A stretch of DNA of 39,294 nucleotides from Caulobacteraceae bacterium (GCA_031291645.1 JARLIQ010000131.1:1-39294), one strand, 5' to 3'. Shown: positions 1 to 8,812, numbered from the stretch's first letter. Program-made: numbers and translations. Notes: a model not told the origin generated them from the letters alone.

Positions 1-179
1 AGCCTGGGCGAAGAGCGCGGGTGGGCGCATGCGCCATCCGCGCCCTATCCTGAAACCCACTGCCAACACCCCATCCCCGACCCTTCCCCCATCCGCCAAC
101 GGGAAGGGCCAGTGAAGGCGGCCCTAAATCGCGGCGCCCTATCCGGCTAGGCCGCCCCCCTCTCCCCTGGAAGCGGAAG
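1..179. other. no feature recognised
   Basis: No convincing reading frame, RNA gene or repeat is visible between the window edge and the stop codon of the leftward transporter gene that ends at 180. It may be intergenic or the edge of an unseen gene. Confidence 0.4.
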
Positions 180-1725
180 TCACCGCCCGATCGCCGCCTC
201 CAGCGCGCGGGCGGCGGACTCGGGCGTGGCCTTGTCCGCATCGCGGTCGACGCTGAGGTTGGCCTTGCGCATCGCCTCGACCGGGATGGCCCCGATCAGC
301 GGCTGCAGCGCGGCTGTGAACCGCGCATCGCCCGCCCGCTTCGGCGCCACGAGGATCACCGCGTCATAGGGCGGCAGCGCCTGTTTCGGGTCGGCCAGCA
401 CCACCAGGTCGTCGGCGACGATGCGCCCGTCGCTGGAGAAGGCCGAGATCACGTCGACCTCGCCGCCGGCCACCGCCTTGTACATGAAGGTCGGCTGGTA
501 GCGCCGCTCGGCCTTGAAGTTCAGGCCGTAGGCGGTTCTCAGGGCGGCCCATTCCGGCCGCGACAGGAACTCGAAGTCCGAGCCCAGCTTCAGCTCGCCC
601 GCGTGGGCCGCCAGGTCGGCGATGGTGGTGATCCCCAGCGCCTGGGCTCGGTCGCGGCGCATGGCCAGGGCGTAGGCGTTCTCGAACCCCAGCGGGCCCA
701 GGACCCGCACCCCGTCGCGCGCCTTCAGCTGGGCGGTCAGCTGGTCCAGCACCGCCTGGCGCGGCGGGCTGTCGGTCCGTTTGAGGATGTTCGCCCAGAG
801 CGTGCCGGAATAGTCGACATAGGCGTCGATCCCGCCCGAGGCCACGGCGCGGTAGGCCACCACCGAGCCGAGGTCGGTCTTGGTCGCCACCGCATAACCG
901 GCGATACGCAGCTGGTCGGCCATCACCTCGGGCAGGATCGACTGTTCGGAGAAGTTCTTGGCCCCCACCACCACCCGGTCCGCCGGCTTGCCCGCCAGCG
1001 CCAGCGGAGCCAGAGCCAGGGCGACGCCGAGCACCAGGCCGCCGGCGCCGGCGATGACCCGGCGGCGGTCGCGCCTGGCCGCGCCCGCCTCGATCAGGCC
1101 CAGGAGCTGGTCGACGATCAGCGCCAGCCCCGCCGCGGCGACGCAGCCGAACAGCACCAGCACCCAGTCCTCGGTCTGCAGGCCCGAGAAGATGTAGTCG
1201 CCGAGCGAGGTCTGGCCGACCGGGGTCGAAAGGGTCGCCGCCCCGATGGTCCAGACCGCGGCCGTCCGCACGCCCGCCATGATCACCGGCGCGGCCAGGG
1301 GCAGCTCGACCTGGAAAAGGCGCTGGCGGTCGGTCATGCCCACGCCCCGCGCCGCCTCGATCACCGCCGGATCGACGCCGAGGATGCCGGTGACGGCGTT
1401 CCTCAGGATCGGCAGCATCGAATAGAGGGTCAGGGCCAGCAGCGACGGCAGAAAGCCCAGGGCCGAGAAGCCGGCGCCGAACACCGCCCGGCTGAGCGTC
1501 GAGAGCGCCAGCAGCAGCGGATAGAACAGGGCCAGCAGGGCCAGGCTCGGGATGGTCTGGACCAGGCCGGCCAGGAGCAGCGCGATCCAGCGCAGGCGCG
1601 CGTTGCGGCTGGCCGCCACCGCCAGCGGCAGGCTGATGGCCAAGCCCAGCGCCAGCGCCGAGGCGCTGAGCAGCACGTGCTGGCCAAGGTAGCCGGGCAA
1701 GAGCCGCCAGGCGGCGGCGAGACGC

Positions 1726-1733
<8 letters not shown>
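180..1733 (-). CDS. ABC transporter permease fused to substrate-binding protein (osmoprotectant/choline type)
   Basis: This 517-residue protein joins two parts that are often separate genes. Residues of about 15-235 form a BPD-type permease with several hydrophobic segments and an EAA-like loop (VIEAARGVGMTDRQRLFQVE). Residues of about 250-517 are an OpuAC-type binding domain (VVVGAKNFSEQSILPEV, YVDYSGTLW). The family imports glycine betaine, choline or related quaternary amines. The fusion places the binding domain, tethered to the membrane, in the periplasm. The start at 1733 overlaps the end of the ATPase gene by 8 bases, so the two are translationally coupled. The ligand cannot be read from the sequence, so the osmoprotectant assignment is a family inference. 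Confidence 0.88.
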
Positions 1734-2505
<772 letters not shown>

Positions 2506-2528
2506 GGCGGCACCTTACGGGCGAACGA

Positions 2529-2852
2529 TCAGATCGGCATCTGCATGATTTGCTGATAGGCGGCGATCACCTGGTCGCGCACGGCCAGCACCGTCTGCAG
2601 GCTGGTCTGGGCCGAGGAGATGGCGGTCACCACGTTGACCAGGTCGGCCTTGCCCTGGACCTGGGCCTTCATCTGGACCTCGGCGTTGCGCGAGGCCTGC
2701 ATGGCGTCGCTCATGGCGTTCTTCAGGATCTCGCCGAAGCCGTGGGCGTCGCCGACCTGGCCGGCGCCGAGCGCGCCTGCGCTCTGGGTCAGGCTGGCGG
2801 CCTGGGCCTGGACGGCCGCATAGGCCTTGGCGGCGGCGAAGGGAGCGACCAT
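2529..2852 (-). CDS. fliE: flagellar hook-basal body protein FliE
   Basis: FliE (107 residues) joins the MS ring to the proximal rod in the flagellar basal body and is among the first substrates of the flagellar export gate. The central and C-terminal part is characteristic: SDAMQASRNAEVQMKAQVQG, then DLVNVVTAISSAQTSLQTVLAVRDQVIAAY, ending in the family-typical IMQMPI. The length matches the family (about 100-110). It is the third gene of flgB-flgC-fliE, 8 bases after flgC, and should share the CtrA-box promoter before flgB. The ATG at 2852 gives the expected N terminus. Confidence 0.95.
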   Translation of the reverse strand: MVAPFAAAKAYAAVQAQAASLTQSAGALGAGQVGDAHGFGEILKNAMSDAMQASRNAEVQMKAQVQGKADLVNVVTAISSAQTSLQTVLAVRDQVIAAYQQIMQMPI

Positions 2853-2860
2853 GGCCTAGC

Positions 2861-3283
2861 CTATTTGTTCAGGACGGCGATGGTGTCGGATTCCATCGTC
2901 TTGAAGGTCTCGATCACGGTCAGGTTGGCCTGGTAGGCCCGCTGGGCCTCGCGCATGTCCAGCGCCTCGACCATGGGATCGACGTTCGGCAGCTTCACGT
3001 AGCCCTTGGCGTCGGCCGACGGGTGGCCGGGCTGGTACTGGGTGCGGAAGGCGGTCTGGTCCTGGGCGACGCGGGTCAGGCTGACGCCCTGCTCGCCGTC
3101 CGGCAGGGTCACCGGGGTGAACACCGGCACCTGGCGGCGGTAGGGGTCGCCGCCGGCGCTCTTGGACACCGAATCGGCGTTGGCCAGGTTTTCGGCGATG
3201 ATCCGCATCCGCGCCTGCTGGGCCTGCATGGCCGAGGCGGCGACGGCCATCATGCCGGCGGCGGGGGAGCTGGAATCGGCCAT
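2861..3283 (-). CDS. flgC: flagellar basal-body rod protein FlgC
   Basis: FlgC (140 residues) is a proximal rod subunit of the flagellar basal body. The N-terminal rod/hook motif (RMRIIAENLANADS, from about residue 26) and the C-terminal NVDPMVEALDMREAQRAYQAN helix are diagnostic of the FlgB/FlgC rod family. Length is usual for FlgC. It has no Sec signal, as expected for a protein exported by the flagellar type III apparatus. It lies between flgB and fliE in a compact leftward operon. Confidence 0.95.
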   Translation of the reverse strand: MADSSSPAAGMMAVAASAMQAQQARMRIIAENLANADSVSKSAGGDPYRRQVPVFTPVTLPDGEQGVSLTRVAQDQTAFRTQYQPGHPSADAKGYVKLPNVDPMVEALDMREAQRAYQANLTVIETFKTMESDTIAVLNK

Positions 3284-3314
3284 GGATCAGTCCTTGCTCA
3301 CAACGGGTCCGGTT

Positions 3315-3734
3315 TCACGACTTGCCGGGGGCCTTGATGGCCAGCTGGATCATGCTCAGCGACTTCTGGTAGAGGCCGAGGGCGGTGTCGTAGTTCAGCC
3401 GCGCGTCCGCCATCTTCATCATCTCCTCCTCCAGCACGACCTTGTTGCCGTTGAGGCTGGTCTCGGAGTCGGGCGCGGCCTGGGGGCCGAACGCCCCGCC
3501 CTGCGGCGCGCTGGGCGCGGTTCCGGCCAGGTGCGCGGCGCTGGTCTGGACGGGGGCCAGAGACATGGACAGCGTCGGGCCGCGGTCGCTGGCGATGGTG
3601 AAGGGCTTCAGGTCGTGCGGGGTGAAGCCGGGGGTGTCGGAGTTGGCGACGTTCTGGGCGATAAGCTGCTCGCGCTGATTCAGGTAGCTGAGCCGACCTT
3701 TCAGCATGGAAAACAGCGGGATGTCGTCGAGCAT
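3315..3734 (-). CDS. flgB: flagellar basal-body rod protein FlgB
   Basis: FlgB is the most cell-proximal rod subunit. The protein from the chosen start has 139 residues and carries the rod signature REQLIAQNVANSDTPGFTP near the N terminus and a helical C terminus (KSLSMIQLAIKA). The open frame extends upstream to 3809, but those 25 codons run over the promoter. The pair of ATGs at 3737 and 3734 follows a GGAAG ribosome-binding site, and the second has the better spacing. First gene of flgB-flgC-fliE, with a CtrA box about 30-45 bases upstream of its start. Confidence 0.93.
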   Translation of the reverse strand: MLDDIPLFSMLKGRLSYLNQREQLIAQNVANSDTPGFTPHDLKPFTIASDRGPTLSMSLAPVQTSAAHLAGTAPSAPQGGAFGPQAAPDSETSLNGNKVVLEEEMMKMADARLNYDTALGLYQKSLSMIQLAIKAPGKS

Positions 3735-3763
3735 CATGGCTTCCGAAACGTGAACGAACACGG

Positions 3764-3778
3764 TTAACGAGACCTTAA
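3764..3778 (-). promoter_or_regulatory. CtrA box upstream of flgB-flgC-fliE
   Basis: On the minus strand the sequence reads TTAA-GGTCTCG-TTAAC, an exact match to the TTAA-N7-TTAA(C) consensus of the cell-cycle regulator CtrA of Caulobacter and relatives. It sits about 30 bases before the flgB start, within the gap from the dehydratase gene. In Caulobacter, early flagellar operons are CtrA-activated. The function here is inferred from motif plus context. Confidence 0.8.
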
Positions 3779-3839
3779 GGCCAAGCTTCCCGCGTCCGGC
3801 GCCCCGCACCGCCCGCCGCGGCCGGGGCGCCTTCGGCCG

Positions 3840-4262
3840 TCAGGGATCGACGCGCGCCTGGGCGTAGCCGCTCAGCACCTGCACCCCGTCCTGGTTGACG
3901 GTCGAGACGTCCAACTCGACCAGCCTGACCCCGTCCCGCTCGGTGACCGCCTTGACCGTGGCGGTCGAGTCCAGGGTGTCGCCCGGCCAGACCTGGCTGG
4001 TGAAGCGCACGCCGAATCGGGTCAGGCGCGCGTCGCCGACATAGTTGGTCAGCATCTTGCCGGTCATGCCCATGGTCAGCATGCCGTGGGCGAAGACGCT
4101 GGGATAGCCGGCGACCTTGGTGGTGAAGATCTCGTCGGTGTGCAGCGGGTTGTAGTCGCCCGACGCGCCCGCGTACTGCACGATCTGGGTGCGCTTCAGG
4201 TCCTCGACCAGCCGCTCGGTGTGGGTGTCGCCCGCCTTAAGCTTGCTCGCGCTCAGCGCCAT
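3840..4262 (-). CDS. MaoC-type hot-dog dehydratase
   Basis: A 140-residue single hot-dog domain of the MaoC (R-specific enoyl-CoA hydratase / 3-hydroxyacyl dehydratase) family. The hydratase-2 catalytic region is visible at ASGDYNPLHTDE (Asp and His, about residues 36-41), followed by VFAHGMLTMGMTG, the usual family block. It lies 9 bases after a companion FAS1-like dehydratase gene, and such small pairs usually form a heteromeric hydratase. The substrate could be a fatty, sterol or polyketide acyl-thioester. The position between two flagellar operons gives no clue to the pathway. Confidence 0.85.
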   Translation of the reverse strand: MALSASKLKAGDTHTERLVEDLKRTQIVQYAGASGDYNPLHTDEIFTTKVAGYPSVFAHGMLTMGMTGKMLTNYVGDARLTRFGVRFTSQVWPGDTLDSTATVKAVTERDGVRLVELDVSTVNQDGVQVLSGYAQARVDP

Positions 4263-4271
4263 AACGGCCTC

Positions 4272-4763
4272 CTATTTCTGATCGACCGGGCGTTCGGTGC
4301 GAACGCCGACGGAGCGGGCGGTGATGACCAGTTCGCCGGTCTGGTCGCGGTATTCGGTGACGGATTCGGAGAAGACCAGCTTGCCGGACCGCTTGCCCTC
4401 CTTCTCCCAGGTCTTGCCGGGGCTGACCGTCGCGCTCAGCACGTCGCCGGGCCTGAGCTGGCGGTGGTATTCGAAGTGCTGTTCGGCGTGCAGGCCGCCG
4501 CCGCCGCCGCCGCCGCCTTCCGTGCGCGTCACGCCCGTCGGGTTCCTGCCCGAGCCGAACCAGGGCTGGCCGATCTTGGGCCGCAGGAAATAGTCGGGGT
4601 CGAACTGGGCGCTGGCCTGGGCGAAGGTCGGCGGGGCGATGATCCCGCCCGCCTCGGTGGTCCGGGCGTAGTCCTCGTCGGCATAGACCGGGTTGGGGTC
4701 CCCGACGGCGCGGGCGAACATCAGTATGTGCCCCGCTTCCACGGGAAATCTCTTGGCGACCAT
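4272..4763 (-). CDS. FAS1-like MaoC N-terminal dehydratase with an eight-glycine tract
   Basis: A 163-residue protein of the FAS1-like dehydratase (MaoC N-terminal, HadA/HTD2-like) family. Family features are FARAVGDPNPVYADE near the N terminus, GIIAPPTFA, and HAEQHFEYHRQLRPGD. It is cotranscribed with the adjacent MaoC gene and is probably the partner subunit that shapes the acyl pocket. Just before the HAEQ motif there is a run of eight glycines encoded by eight identical GGC codons (see the repeat at 4494-4517). The start ATG at 4763 is consistent with the family N terminus. Acyl substrate unknown. Confidence 0.83.
   Translation of the reverse strand: MVAKRFPVEAGHILMFARAVGDPNPVYADEDYARTTEAGGIIAPPTFAQASAQFDPDYFLRPKIGQPWFGSGRNPTGVTRTEGGGGGGGGLHAEQHFEYHRQLRPGDVLSATVSPGKTWEKEGKRSGKLVFSESVTEYRDQTGELVITARSVGVRTERPVDQK
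4494..4517. repeat. (GCC)8 trinucleotide tract in the dehydratase gene
   Basis: Eight perfect copies of GCC (GGC on the coding strand) encode eight consecutive glycines. Pure trinucleotide runs of this kind can gain or lose units by slippage without shifting the frame, so the loop length may vary between strains. Confidence 0.9.
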
Positions 4764-4879
4764 GGCGTTTCCTCATCAGTGGGTCCCGCGTTGGAGACCG
4801 CCGCCAGCTGAGCGGAGTTGACCTTGCGGCGTCAATCGCCGCGACGCCGGAAAGGTTACCGGCGGGTTCAGGAACACGG

Positions 4880-4894
4880 TTAATCCGCCGTTAA
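4880..4894 (+). promoter_or_regulatory. CtrA box upstream of fliO-fliP
   Basis: TTAA-TCCGCCG-TTAA is an exact TTAA-N7-TTAA match lying about 68 bases before the fliO start, in the 198-base gap between the divergent dehydratase pair and fliO. Its position fits a CtrA-dependent early flagellar promoter. The half-sites are palindromic, so the strand is assigned from the downstream gene. An effect on the divergent dehydratase genes is also possible. Confidence 0.78.
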
Positions 4895-4961
4895 GCACCC
4901 TGGTCCAGAGCTTGGCGGCGGGCCGGGGGCGGCCCGAATCCCCGGAGCAGAAACCAGCGCC

Positions 4962-5282
4962 ATGCTCATCGCCGATCTCGTCAGGATGGTCGCCGCTCTG
5001 GCCGTCACCCTGGGCCTGATCGGGCTTTGCGTGGTCGTCCTGCGCAGGTTCGGCCCCGACACCCTGCGCCGCCTGCAGGGCGCGGCCCGCGACCGCCGGC
5101 TGGCGGTGGTCGAGACCCTGGTGCTGGACCCGACCCGCCGCCTGGTCCTGGTCCGGATCGACCAGGAGGAGCGCCTGATCCTCCTGGGCGAAGGCCGGAT
5201 GCTGTCGGCCGCGCCCGCCCCGCCTCAACCGACCCCATCTGAACCGACCCCGTCCAACCCGCCAGGGAACAGCCCGTCATGA
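4962..5282 (+). CDS. fliO: flagellar biosynthesis protein FliO
   Basis: FliO (106 residues) is a small membrane protein that helps assemble the FliP ring of the flagellar export gate. One N-terminal transmembrane segment (about residues 3-27, MVAALAVTLGLIGLCVVVL) is followed by a cytoplasmic domain with the family pattern RRLAVVETLVLDPTRRLVLV and a GEGRML stretch. The proline-rich tail is not conserved. Its stop overlaps the fliP start (ATGA), which supports both calls. FliO is poorly conserved in sequence, so the adjacent fliP is an important part of the evidence. Confidence 0.9.
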   Translation: MLIADLVRMVAALAVTLGLIGLCVVVLRRFGPDTLRRLQGAARDRRLAVVETLVLDPTRRLVLVRIDQEERLILLGEGRMLSAAPAPPQPTPSEPTPSNPPGNSPS

Positions 5283-6094
5283 TCCGACGCCTGATCGCCT
5301 TCGCCCGCGACCTGATCGCGCCGGGCGCCACCGCCGAGGACGCCGGCCGCGCGCTGCGCATCGCCGCCTTCACCACCCTGGCCTGCCTGGCCTTCCCCGC
5401 GGCCGCCGCGGCCCAGGCGATCAACCTCGACCTGGGCACCGGCGCCGGCCTGACCGAGCGGGTGGTCCAGTTGGCGGCCCTGATGACCGTCCTGTCCCTG
5501 GCGCCCTCGATCGTGATCATGACCACCTCGTTCGTGCGGATGATCGTGGTCCTGAGCCTCCTGCGCACCGCGCTCGGCCTGCAGCAGAGCCCGCCCAACG
5601 CGGTCCTGATCAGCCTGGCGCTGTTCCTGACCGCCATCGTCATGGCCCCGACCTTCCAGGCCTCCTACAACGCCGGGATCAAGCCGCTGCTGGACAAGAA
5701 GATGGAGCTGCCCCAGGCGTTCAACGCCTCGGCCCAGCCGGTGAAGGAGTTCATGCTCGGCCAGGTGAACCCGGACGACCTGGCCCTGTTCGTGCGCCTG
5801 TCGCACACGCCCAAGCCGGCCCGCCTCCAGGACCTGCCGATTCACGTCGTCACCCCGGCCTTCATGATCTCGGAGCTGAAGCGGGCGTTCGAGATCGGCT
5901 TCCTGCTGTTCGTGCCCTTCCTGGTCATCGACCTGGTGGTCGCCAGCATCCTGATGAGCATGGGGATGATGATGCTGCCGCCGGTGACGGTGTCGCTGCC
6001 GTTCAAGCTGATCTTTTTCGTGCTGGTCGATGGCTGGCGGCTGGTCGCCGGCAGCCTGGTGCAGAGCTTCCAGCACGCCGCGGGGGCGGGCTAG
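5279..6094 (+). CDS. fliP: flagellar type III export protein FliP
   Basis: FliP (271 residues) forms the core export gate of the flagellar secretion system with FliQ and FliR. The sequence shows an N-terminal hydrophobic signal-like segment (about 28-46), then the diagnostic TTSFVRMIVVLSLLRTALGLQQSPPN block, the periplasmic domain, and the C-terminal FEIGFLLFVPFLVIDLVVASILMSMGMMMLPP motif. It overlaps fliO by four bases. Its stop codon overlaps the stop of the convergent rusA gene within the sequence CTAG. Confidence 0.97.
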   Translation: MIRRLIAFARDLIAPGATAEDAGRALRIAAFTTLACLAFPAAAAAQAINLDLGTGAGLTERVVQLAALMTVLSLAPSIVIMTTSFVRMIVVLSLLRTALGLQQSPPNAVLISLALFLTAIVMAPTFQASYNAGIKPLLDKKMELPQAFNASAQPVKEFMLGQVNPDDLALFVRLSHTPKPARLQDLPIHVVTPAFMISELKRAFEIGFLLFVPFLVIDLVVASILMSMGMMMLPPVTVSLPFKLIFFVLVDGWRLVAGSLVQSFQHAAGAG

Positions 6095-6453
6095 GCGCCC
6101 TCGAGCCTCGCCACCCGGATGCTGATCCGCTCGCGCTCGCCGGGGCGGCGCTGGACCAGCAGGCGGGCGACCTGGGCGTCGTCGTGGAAGGCGTAGCCCT
6201 TGATCGCGTCCAGCAGCGCCTTGGCCAGGTTGTCCAGGTCGAGCCAGGGCGGCTCGCCGACATAGTCCATGTCGATCTCGACCGAGAAGTCGCCCCAGGC
6301 CGGGCGCGAGCCGCGCCATTCCTTGCGAAAGAACTCGTAGATCAAGGGCTTGTAGTATTTTGCCTGCGTGGTGAGCCCGTCCACCACCAGCTCCAGCACG
6401 CCCGCCGCCTCCCGCGCGCGCACCTTGCCGGCCCCGACCCATGGCTCGCTCAC
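6091..6453 (-). CDS. rusA: RusA-family Holliday junction endonuclease
   Basis: A 120-residue RusA-like crossover-junction endodeoxyribonuclease. The catalytic acidic residues are in place: D72 and D74 (WLDLDNLAKALLDAIKG) and D91 (FHDDAQV), spaced as in E. coli RusA (D70, D72, D91). RusA proteins resolve Holliday junctions as dimers and are usually found on prophages. Here the gene stands alone, with no phage genes beside it, convergent with fliP and divergent from a toxin-antitoxin pair. The start is GTG at 6453. No in-frame ATG upstream is plausible. Confidence 0.88.
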   Translation of the reverse strand: MSEPWVGAGKVRAREAAGVLELVVDGLTTQAKYYKPLIYEFFRKEWRGSRPAWGDFSVEIDMDYVGEPPWLDLDNLAKALLDAIKGYAFHDDAQVARLLVQRRPGERERISIRVARLEGA

Positions 6454-6502
6454 GCGGCGCCCGGCCGCATGGGTTGCATCGCATTAACCTGCATGATTAG
6501 CT

Positions 6503-6530
6503 GAGTAAGAGGGTAAGAGTGTAAGACACT
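6503..6530 (+). promoter_or_regulatory. 8-bp iterons and a short palindrome before the antitoxin gene
   Basis: GTAAGA occurs three times with an exact 8-base period (6505, 6513, 6521), and the last copy lies within the palindrome AGTGT-AAG-ACACT (6518-6530). The array is 15-40 bases upstream of the antitoxin ATG at 6545, where AbrB-type antitoxins commonly autoregulate. A role as operator is inferred. Confidence 0.5.
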
Positions 6531-6544
6531 TGGGGCGTTCCACG

Positions 6545-6766
6545 ATGGCCGTTCTCCTGTCCAAACTAACCTCCAAGGCGCAGACCGTCATCCCGCGCGA
6601 GATCCGCTCGCGGCTGGACCTGAAGCCGGGCGACGTGGTGCGCTATCGGCTGACCGACGCCGGGGTGGTGATCGACAAACTGCCGCAGCAGAGCGACGAG
6701 GACGCCCTCGCCTCCTTCTCCGAATGGACCAGCGCGGCCGACGACGAGGCCTATTCCGGCCTATGA
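6545..6766 (+). CDS. AbrB/SpoVT-type antitoxin (MazE-like)
   Basis: A 73-residue protein with a swapped-hairpin AbrB DNA-binding domain: LTSKAQTVIPREIRSRLDLKPGDVVRY is the classic family core, followed by a short acidic tail (DEDALASFSEW) expected to wrap the toxin. It should neutralise the MazF/PemK-type toxin encoded next (ATGA overlap at 6763-6766) and repress the pair's own promoter. The open frame extends five codons upstream to a TTG at 6530, but the ATG at 6545 gives the normal family N terminus. Confidence 0.9.
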   Translation: MAVLLSKLTSKAQTVIPREIRSRLDLKPGDVVRYRLTDAGVVIDKLPQQSDEDALASFSEWTSAADDEAYSGL

Positions 6767-7104
6767 CCGCGCTCTACCGCCCCTTCGACGTGGTCGCCGT
6801 GGCGGTGGGCGAAGGCGCCAACGCCAAGCGCCGGCCCGCCCTGGTGGTCTCCAACCCCGACTTCGAGAAGTCCACGGGCCTGGTGTGGATCGCCATGATC
6901 ACCACCGCCGACCACGAGCGCCGGTTCGGCGACATCCCGATCGCCGACCAGGCCATGGCCGGCCTGCCCAGCGCCTCGGTGGTGCGGGCCTCCAAGCTGA
7001 CCACCCTGGCCGTCGGCAAGATCAGGCGGCGGCTGGGCGCGCTCGGCGAGACGGACAGGCTGGGCGCCCGCATCGCCCTGCGGGCCGCGGCGGGGTTCTT
7101 CTAG
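6763..7104 (+). CDS. MazF/PemK-family toxin (mRNA interferase type)
   Basis: A 113-residue PemK/MazF-like protein starting at the ATG that overlaps the antitoxin stop. Family features are FDVVAVAVGEG, KRRPALVVSN (the RPALV block with the likely catalytic Arg near residue 24), and SVVRASKLTTL (residues 72-82), which corresponds to the conserved S/T-containing strand of the toxin core. Such toxins cleave single-stranded RNA when freed from their antitoxin. The cleavage sequence cannot be read from the gene. An in-frame GTG/ATG further upstream at 6724 lies inside the antitoxin gene and is not favoured. Confidence 0.87.
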   Translation: MTALYRPFDVVAVAVGEGANAKRRPALVVSNPDFEKSTGLVWIAMITTADHERRFGDIPIADQAMAGLPSASVVRASKLTTLAVGKIRRRLGALGETDRLGARIALRAAAGFF

Positions 7105-7176
7105 GCTCCGGCGCGCCTTGATCGGCGGGTCGCGCGTGCTAAACCGCCGCCGACTTCAAAACCGCCGGAGAGTTCC

Positions 7177-8568
7177 ATGGCCGCCGTCCGCATCGAAACC
7201 GACACCTTCGGGCCGATCGAGGTCGACGCCTCGCGCTACTGGGGCGCCCAGACCCAGCGCAGCCTGCAGAACTTCAAGATCGGCTGGGAGCGCCAGCCCA
7301 AGCCGGTGATCCGCGCCCTGGGCGTGGTCAAGCGCGCCGCCGCCGAGACCAACATGGCCCTGGGCAAGCTGGACCCGAAGCTGGCCGAGACCATCATCGC
7401 CGCCGCCCAGGAGGTGATCGACGGCAAGCTGGACGACCATTTCCCGCTGGTGGTCTGGCAGACGGGCTCGGGCACCCAGTCGAACATGAACGCCAACGAG
7501 GTGATCTCGAACCGGGCGATCGAGATGCTGGGCGGCGAGATGGGCTCGAAGAAGCCGGTCCACCCCAACGACCACGTCAACATGAGCCAGTCGTCGAACG
7601 ACACCTATCCGACGGCCATGCACGTGGCCGCCGTCGAGCAGGTGACCCACGACCTGCTGCCCGCCCTGCGCCACCTGCACCTGGCCCTGCTGGCCAAGCA
7701 GGAGGCGTTCAAGGACATCATCAAGATCGGCCGCACCCACACCCAGGACGCCACGCCGCTGACCCTGGGCCAGGAATTCTCCGGCTATGCGACCCAGGTC
7801 GCCAATTCGATCAAGCGGATAGAGGAAACGCTTCCGGGCATGTCGCAGCTCGCCCAGGGCGGCACCGCGGTCGGCACCGGCCTCAACGCCCCCATCGGCT
7901 TCGCCGAGACGGTGGCCGAACGGATCGCCGCGATCACCGGCCTGCCGTTCGAGACCGCGCCCAACAAGTTCGAGGCCCTGGCCGCGCACGACGCCCTGGT
8001 GTTCGGCCACGGCGCGCTGAACGCGACCGCCGCCTCGCTGTTCAAGATCGCCAACGACATCCGCCTCCTGGGCTCGGGCCCGCGCTCGGGCCTGGGCGAG
8101 CTCAGCCTGCCGGAGAACGAGCCCGGCTCGTCGATCATGCCGGGCAAGGTCAACCCGACCCAGTGCGAGGCCATGACCATGGTCTGCACCCAGGTGTTCG
8201 GTAACCAGTCGACCATGACCTTCGCCGGGGCCTCGGGCCATTTCGAGCTGAACGTGTTCAACCCGGTGATGGCCTACAATTTCCTCCAGTCGGTGCGCCT
8301 CCTGGCCGACGCGGCGGTCAGCTTCACCGACAACTGCGTGGTGGGCATCGAGGCGCGCAGGGACAACATCGCGGCGGCGCTCGAGCGCTCGCTGATGCTG
8401 GTCACCGCCCTGGCCCCCAAGATCGGCTACGACGCGGCGGCCAAGATCGCCAAGACCGCGCACAAGAACGGCACCACCCTGCGCGAGGAAGCCGTCGGCG
8501 GCGGCTATGTCACCAACGAGGAGTTCGACGCCCTGGTGCGGCCCGAGAAGATGATCTCGCCGGGCTGA
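7177..8568 (+). CDS. fumC: class II fumarate hydratase FumC
   Basis: FumC (463 residues) interconverts fumarate and L-malate in the TCA cycle as an iron-free homotetramer. The superfamily signature [11 protein letters not shown] is at about residues 317-327, with the catalytic serine loop at S318-S319. Substrate-site motifs [13 protein letters not shown] and [17 protein letters not shown] are intact, and length is standard. The ATG at 7177 is followed by a typical [17 protein letters not shown] terminus. A small DUF4169 gene follows at once and is probably cotranscribed. Confidence 0.98.
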   Translation: MAAVRIETDTFGPIEVDASRYWGAQTQRSLQNFKIGWERQPKPVIRALGVVKRAAAETNMALGKLDPKLAETIIAAAQEVIDGKLDDHFPLVVWQTGSGTQSNMNANEVISNRAIEMLGGEMGSKKPVHPNDHVNMSQSSNDTYPTAMHVAAVEQVTHDLLPALRHLHLALLAKQEAFKDIIKIGRTHTQDATPLTLGQEFSGYATQVANSIKRIEETLPGMSQLAQGGTAVGTGLNAPIGFAETVAERIAAITGLPFETAPNKFEALAAHDALVFGHGALNATAASLFKIANDIRLLGSGPRSGLGELSLPENEPGSSIMPGKVNPTQCEAMTMVCTQVFGNQSTMTFAGASGHFELNVFNPVMAYNFLQSVRLLADAAVSFTDNCVVGIEARRDNIAAALERSLMLVTALAPKIGYDAAAKIAKTAHKNGTTLREEAVGGGYVTNEEFDALVRPEKMISPG

Positions 8569-8577
8569 GGCGGCGTG

Positions 8578-8772
8578 ATGGCCGAGCTGATCAACCTGAA
8601 CAAGGCGCGCAAGGCCAGGGCGAAGGCCGAGACGGCTGCGACCGCCGCCGCCAACCGCGCCAGGTTCGGTCGCACCAAGGCCGAGAAGCTGGCCGACAAG
8701 GCCGAGGCCGAACGCAAGGCCCGCACGCTGGACCAGGCCAGGCGCGAGCGCGACGACGCGGACCCGGTTTAG
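8578..8772 (+). CDS. DUF4169 family small basic protein
   Basis: A 64-residue, highly charged and probably helical protein matching DUF4169: MAELINLNKARKARAK at the N terminus and FGRTKAEKLADKAEAE in the middle, ending in RRERDD. The function of this alphaproteobacterial family is unknown. It starts 9 bases after the fumC stop. The ATG at 8578 is preferred over the GTG three bases upstream. Linkage to fumC is, as far as I recall, common in alphaproteobacteria, but that is memory rather than something shown here. Confidence 0.8.
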   Translation: MAELINLNKARKARAKAETAATAAANRARFGRTKAEKLADKAEAERKARTLDQARRERDDADPV

Positions 8773-8792
8773 GGCCGCGGCGAAGCGGAGAG

Positions 8793-8812
8793 CCGGCCGC
8801 CCAGGCGGCCGG
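8793..8812. terminator. GC-rich hairpin between convergent genes
   Basis: CCGGCCGCC-CA-GGCGGCCGG is a perfect 9-bp inverted repeat between the stops of the DUF4169 gene and the leftward dioxygenase gene. There is no T-run, so it could be a weak bidirectional terminator or a REP-like element. Confidence 0.4.

Noticed and set aside
6484-6487. TTAA near the rusA/antitoxin gap as a possible CtrA box
   Set aside because: No second TTAA follows at seven bases, so it is only a half-site.
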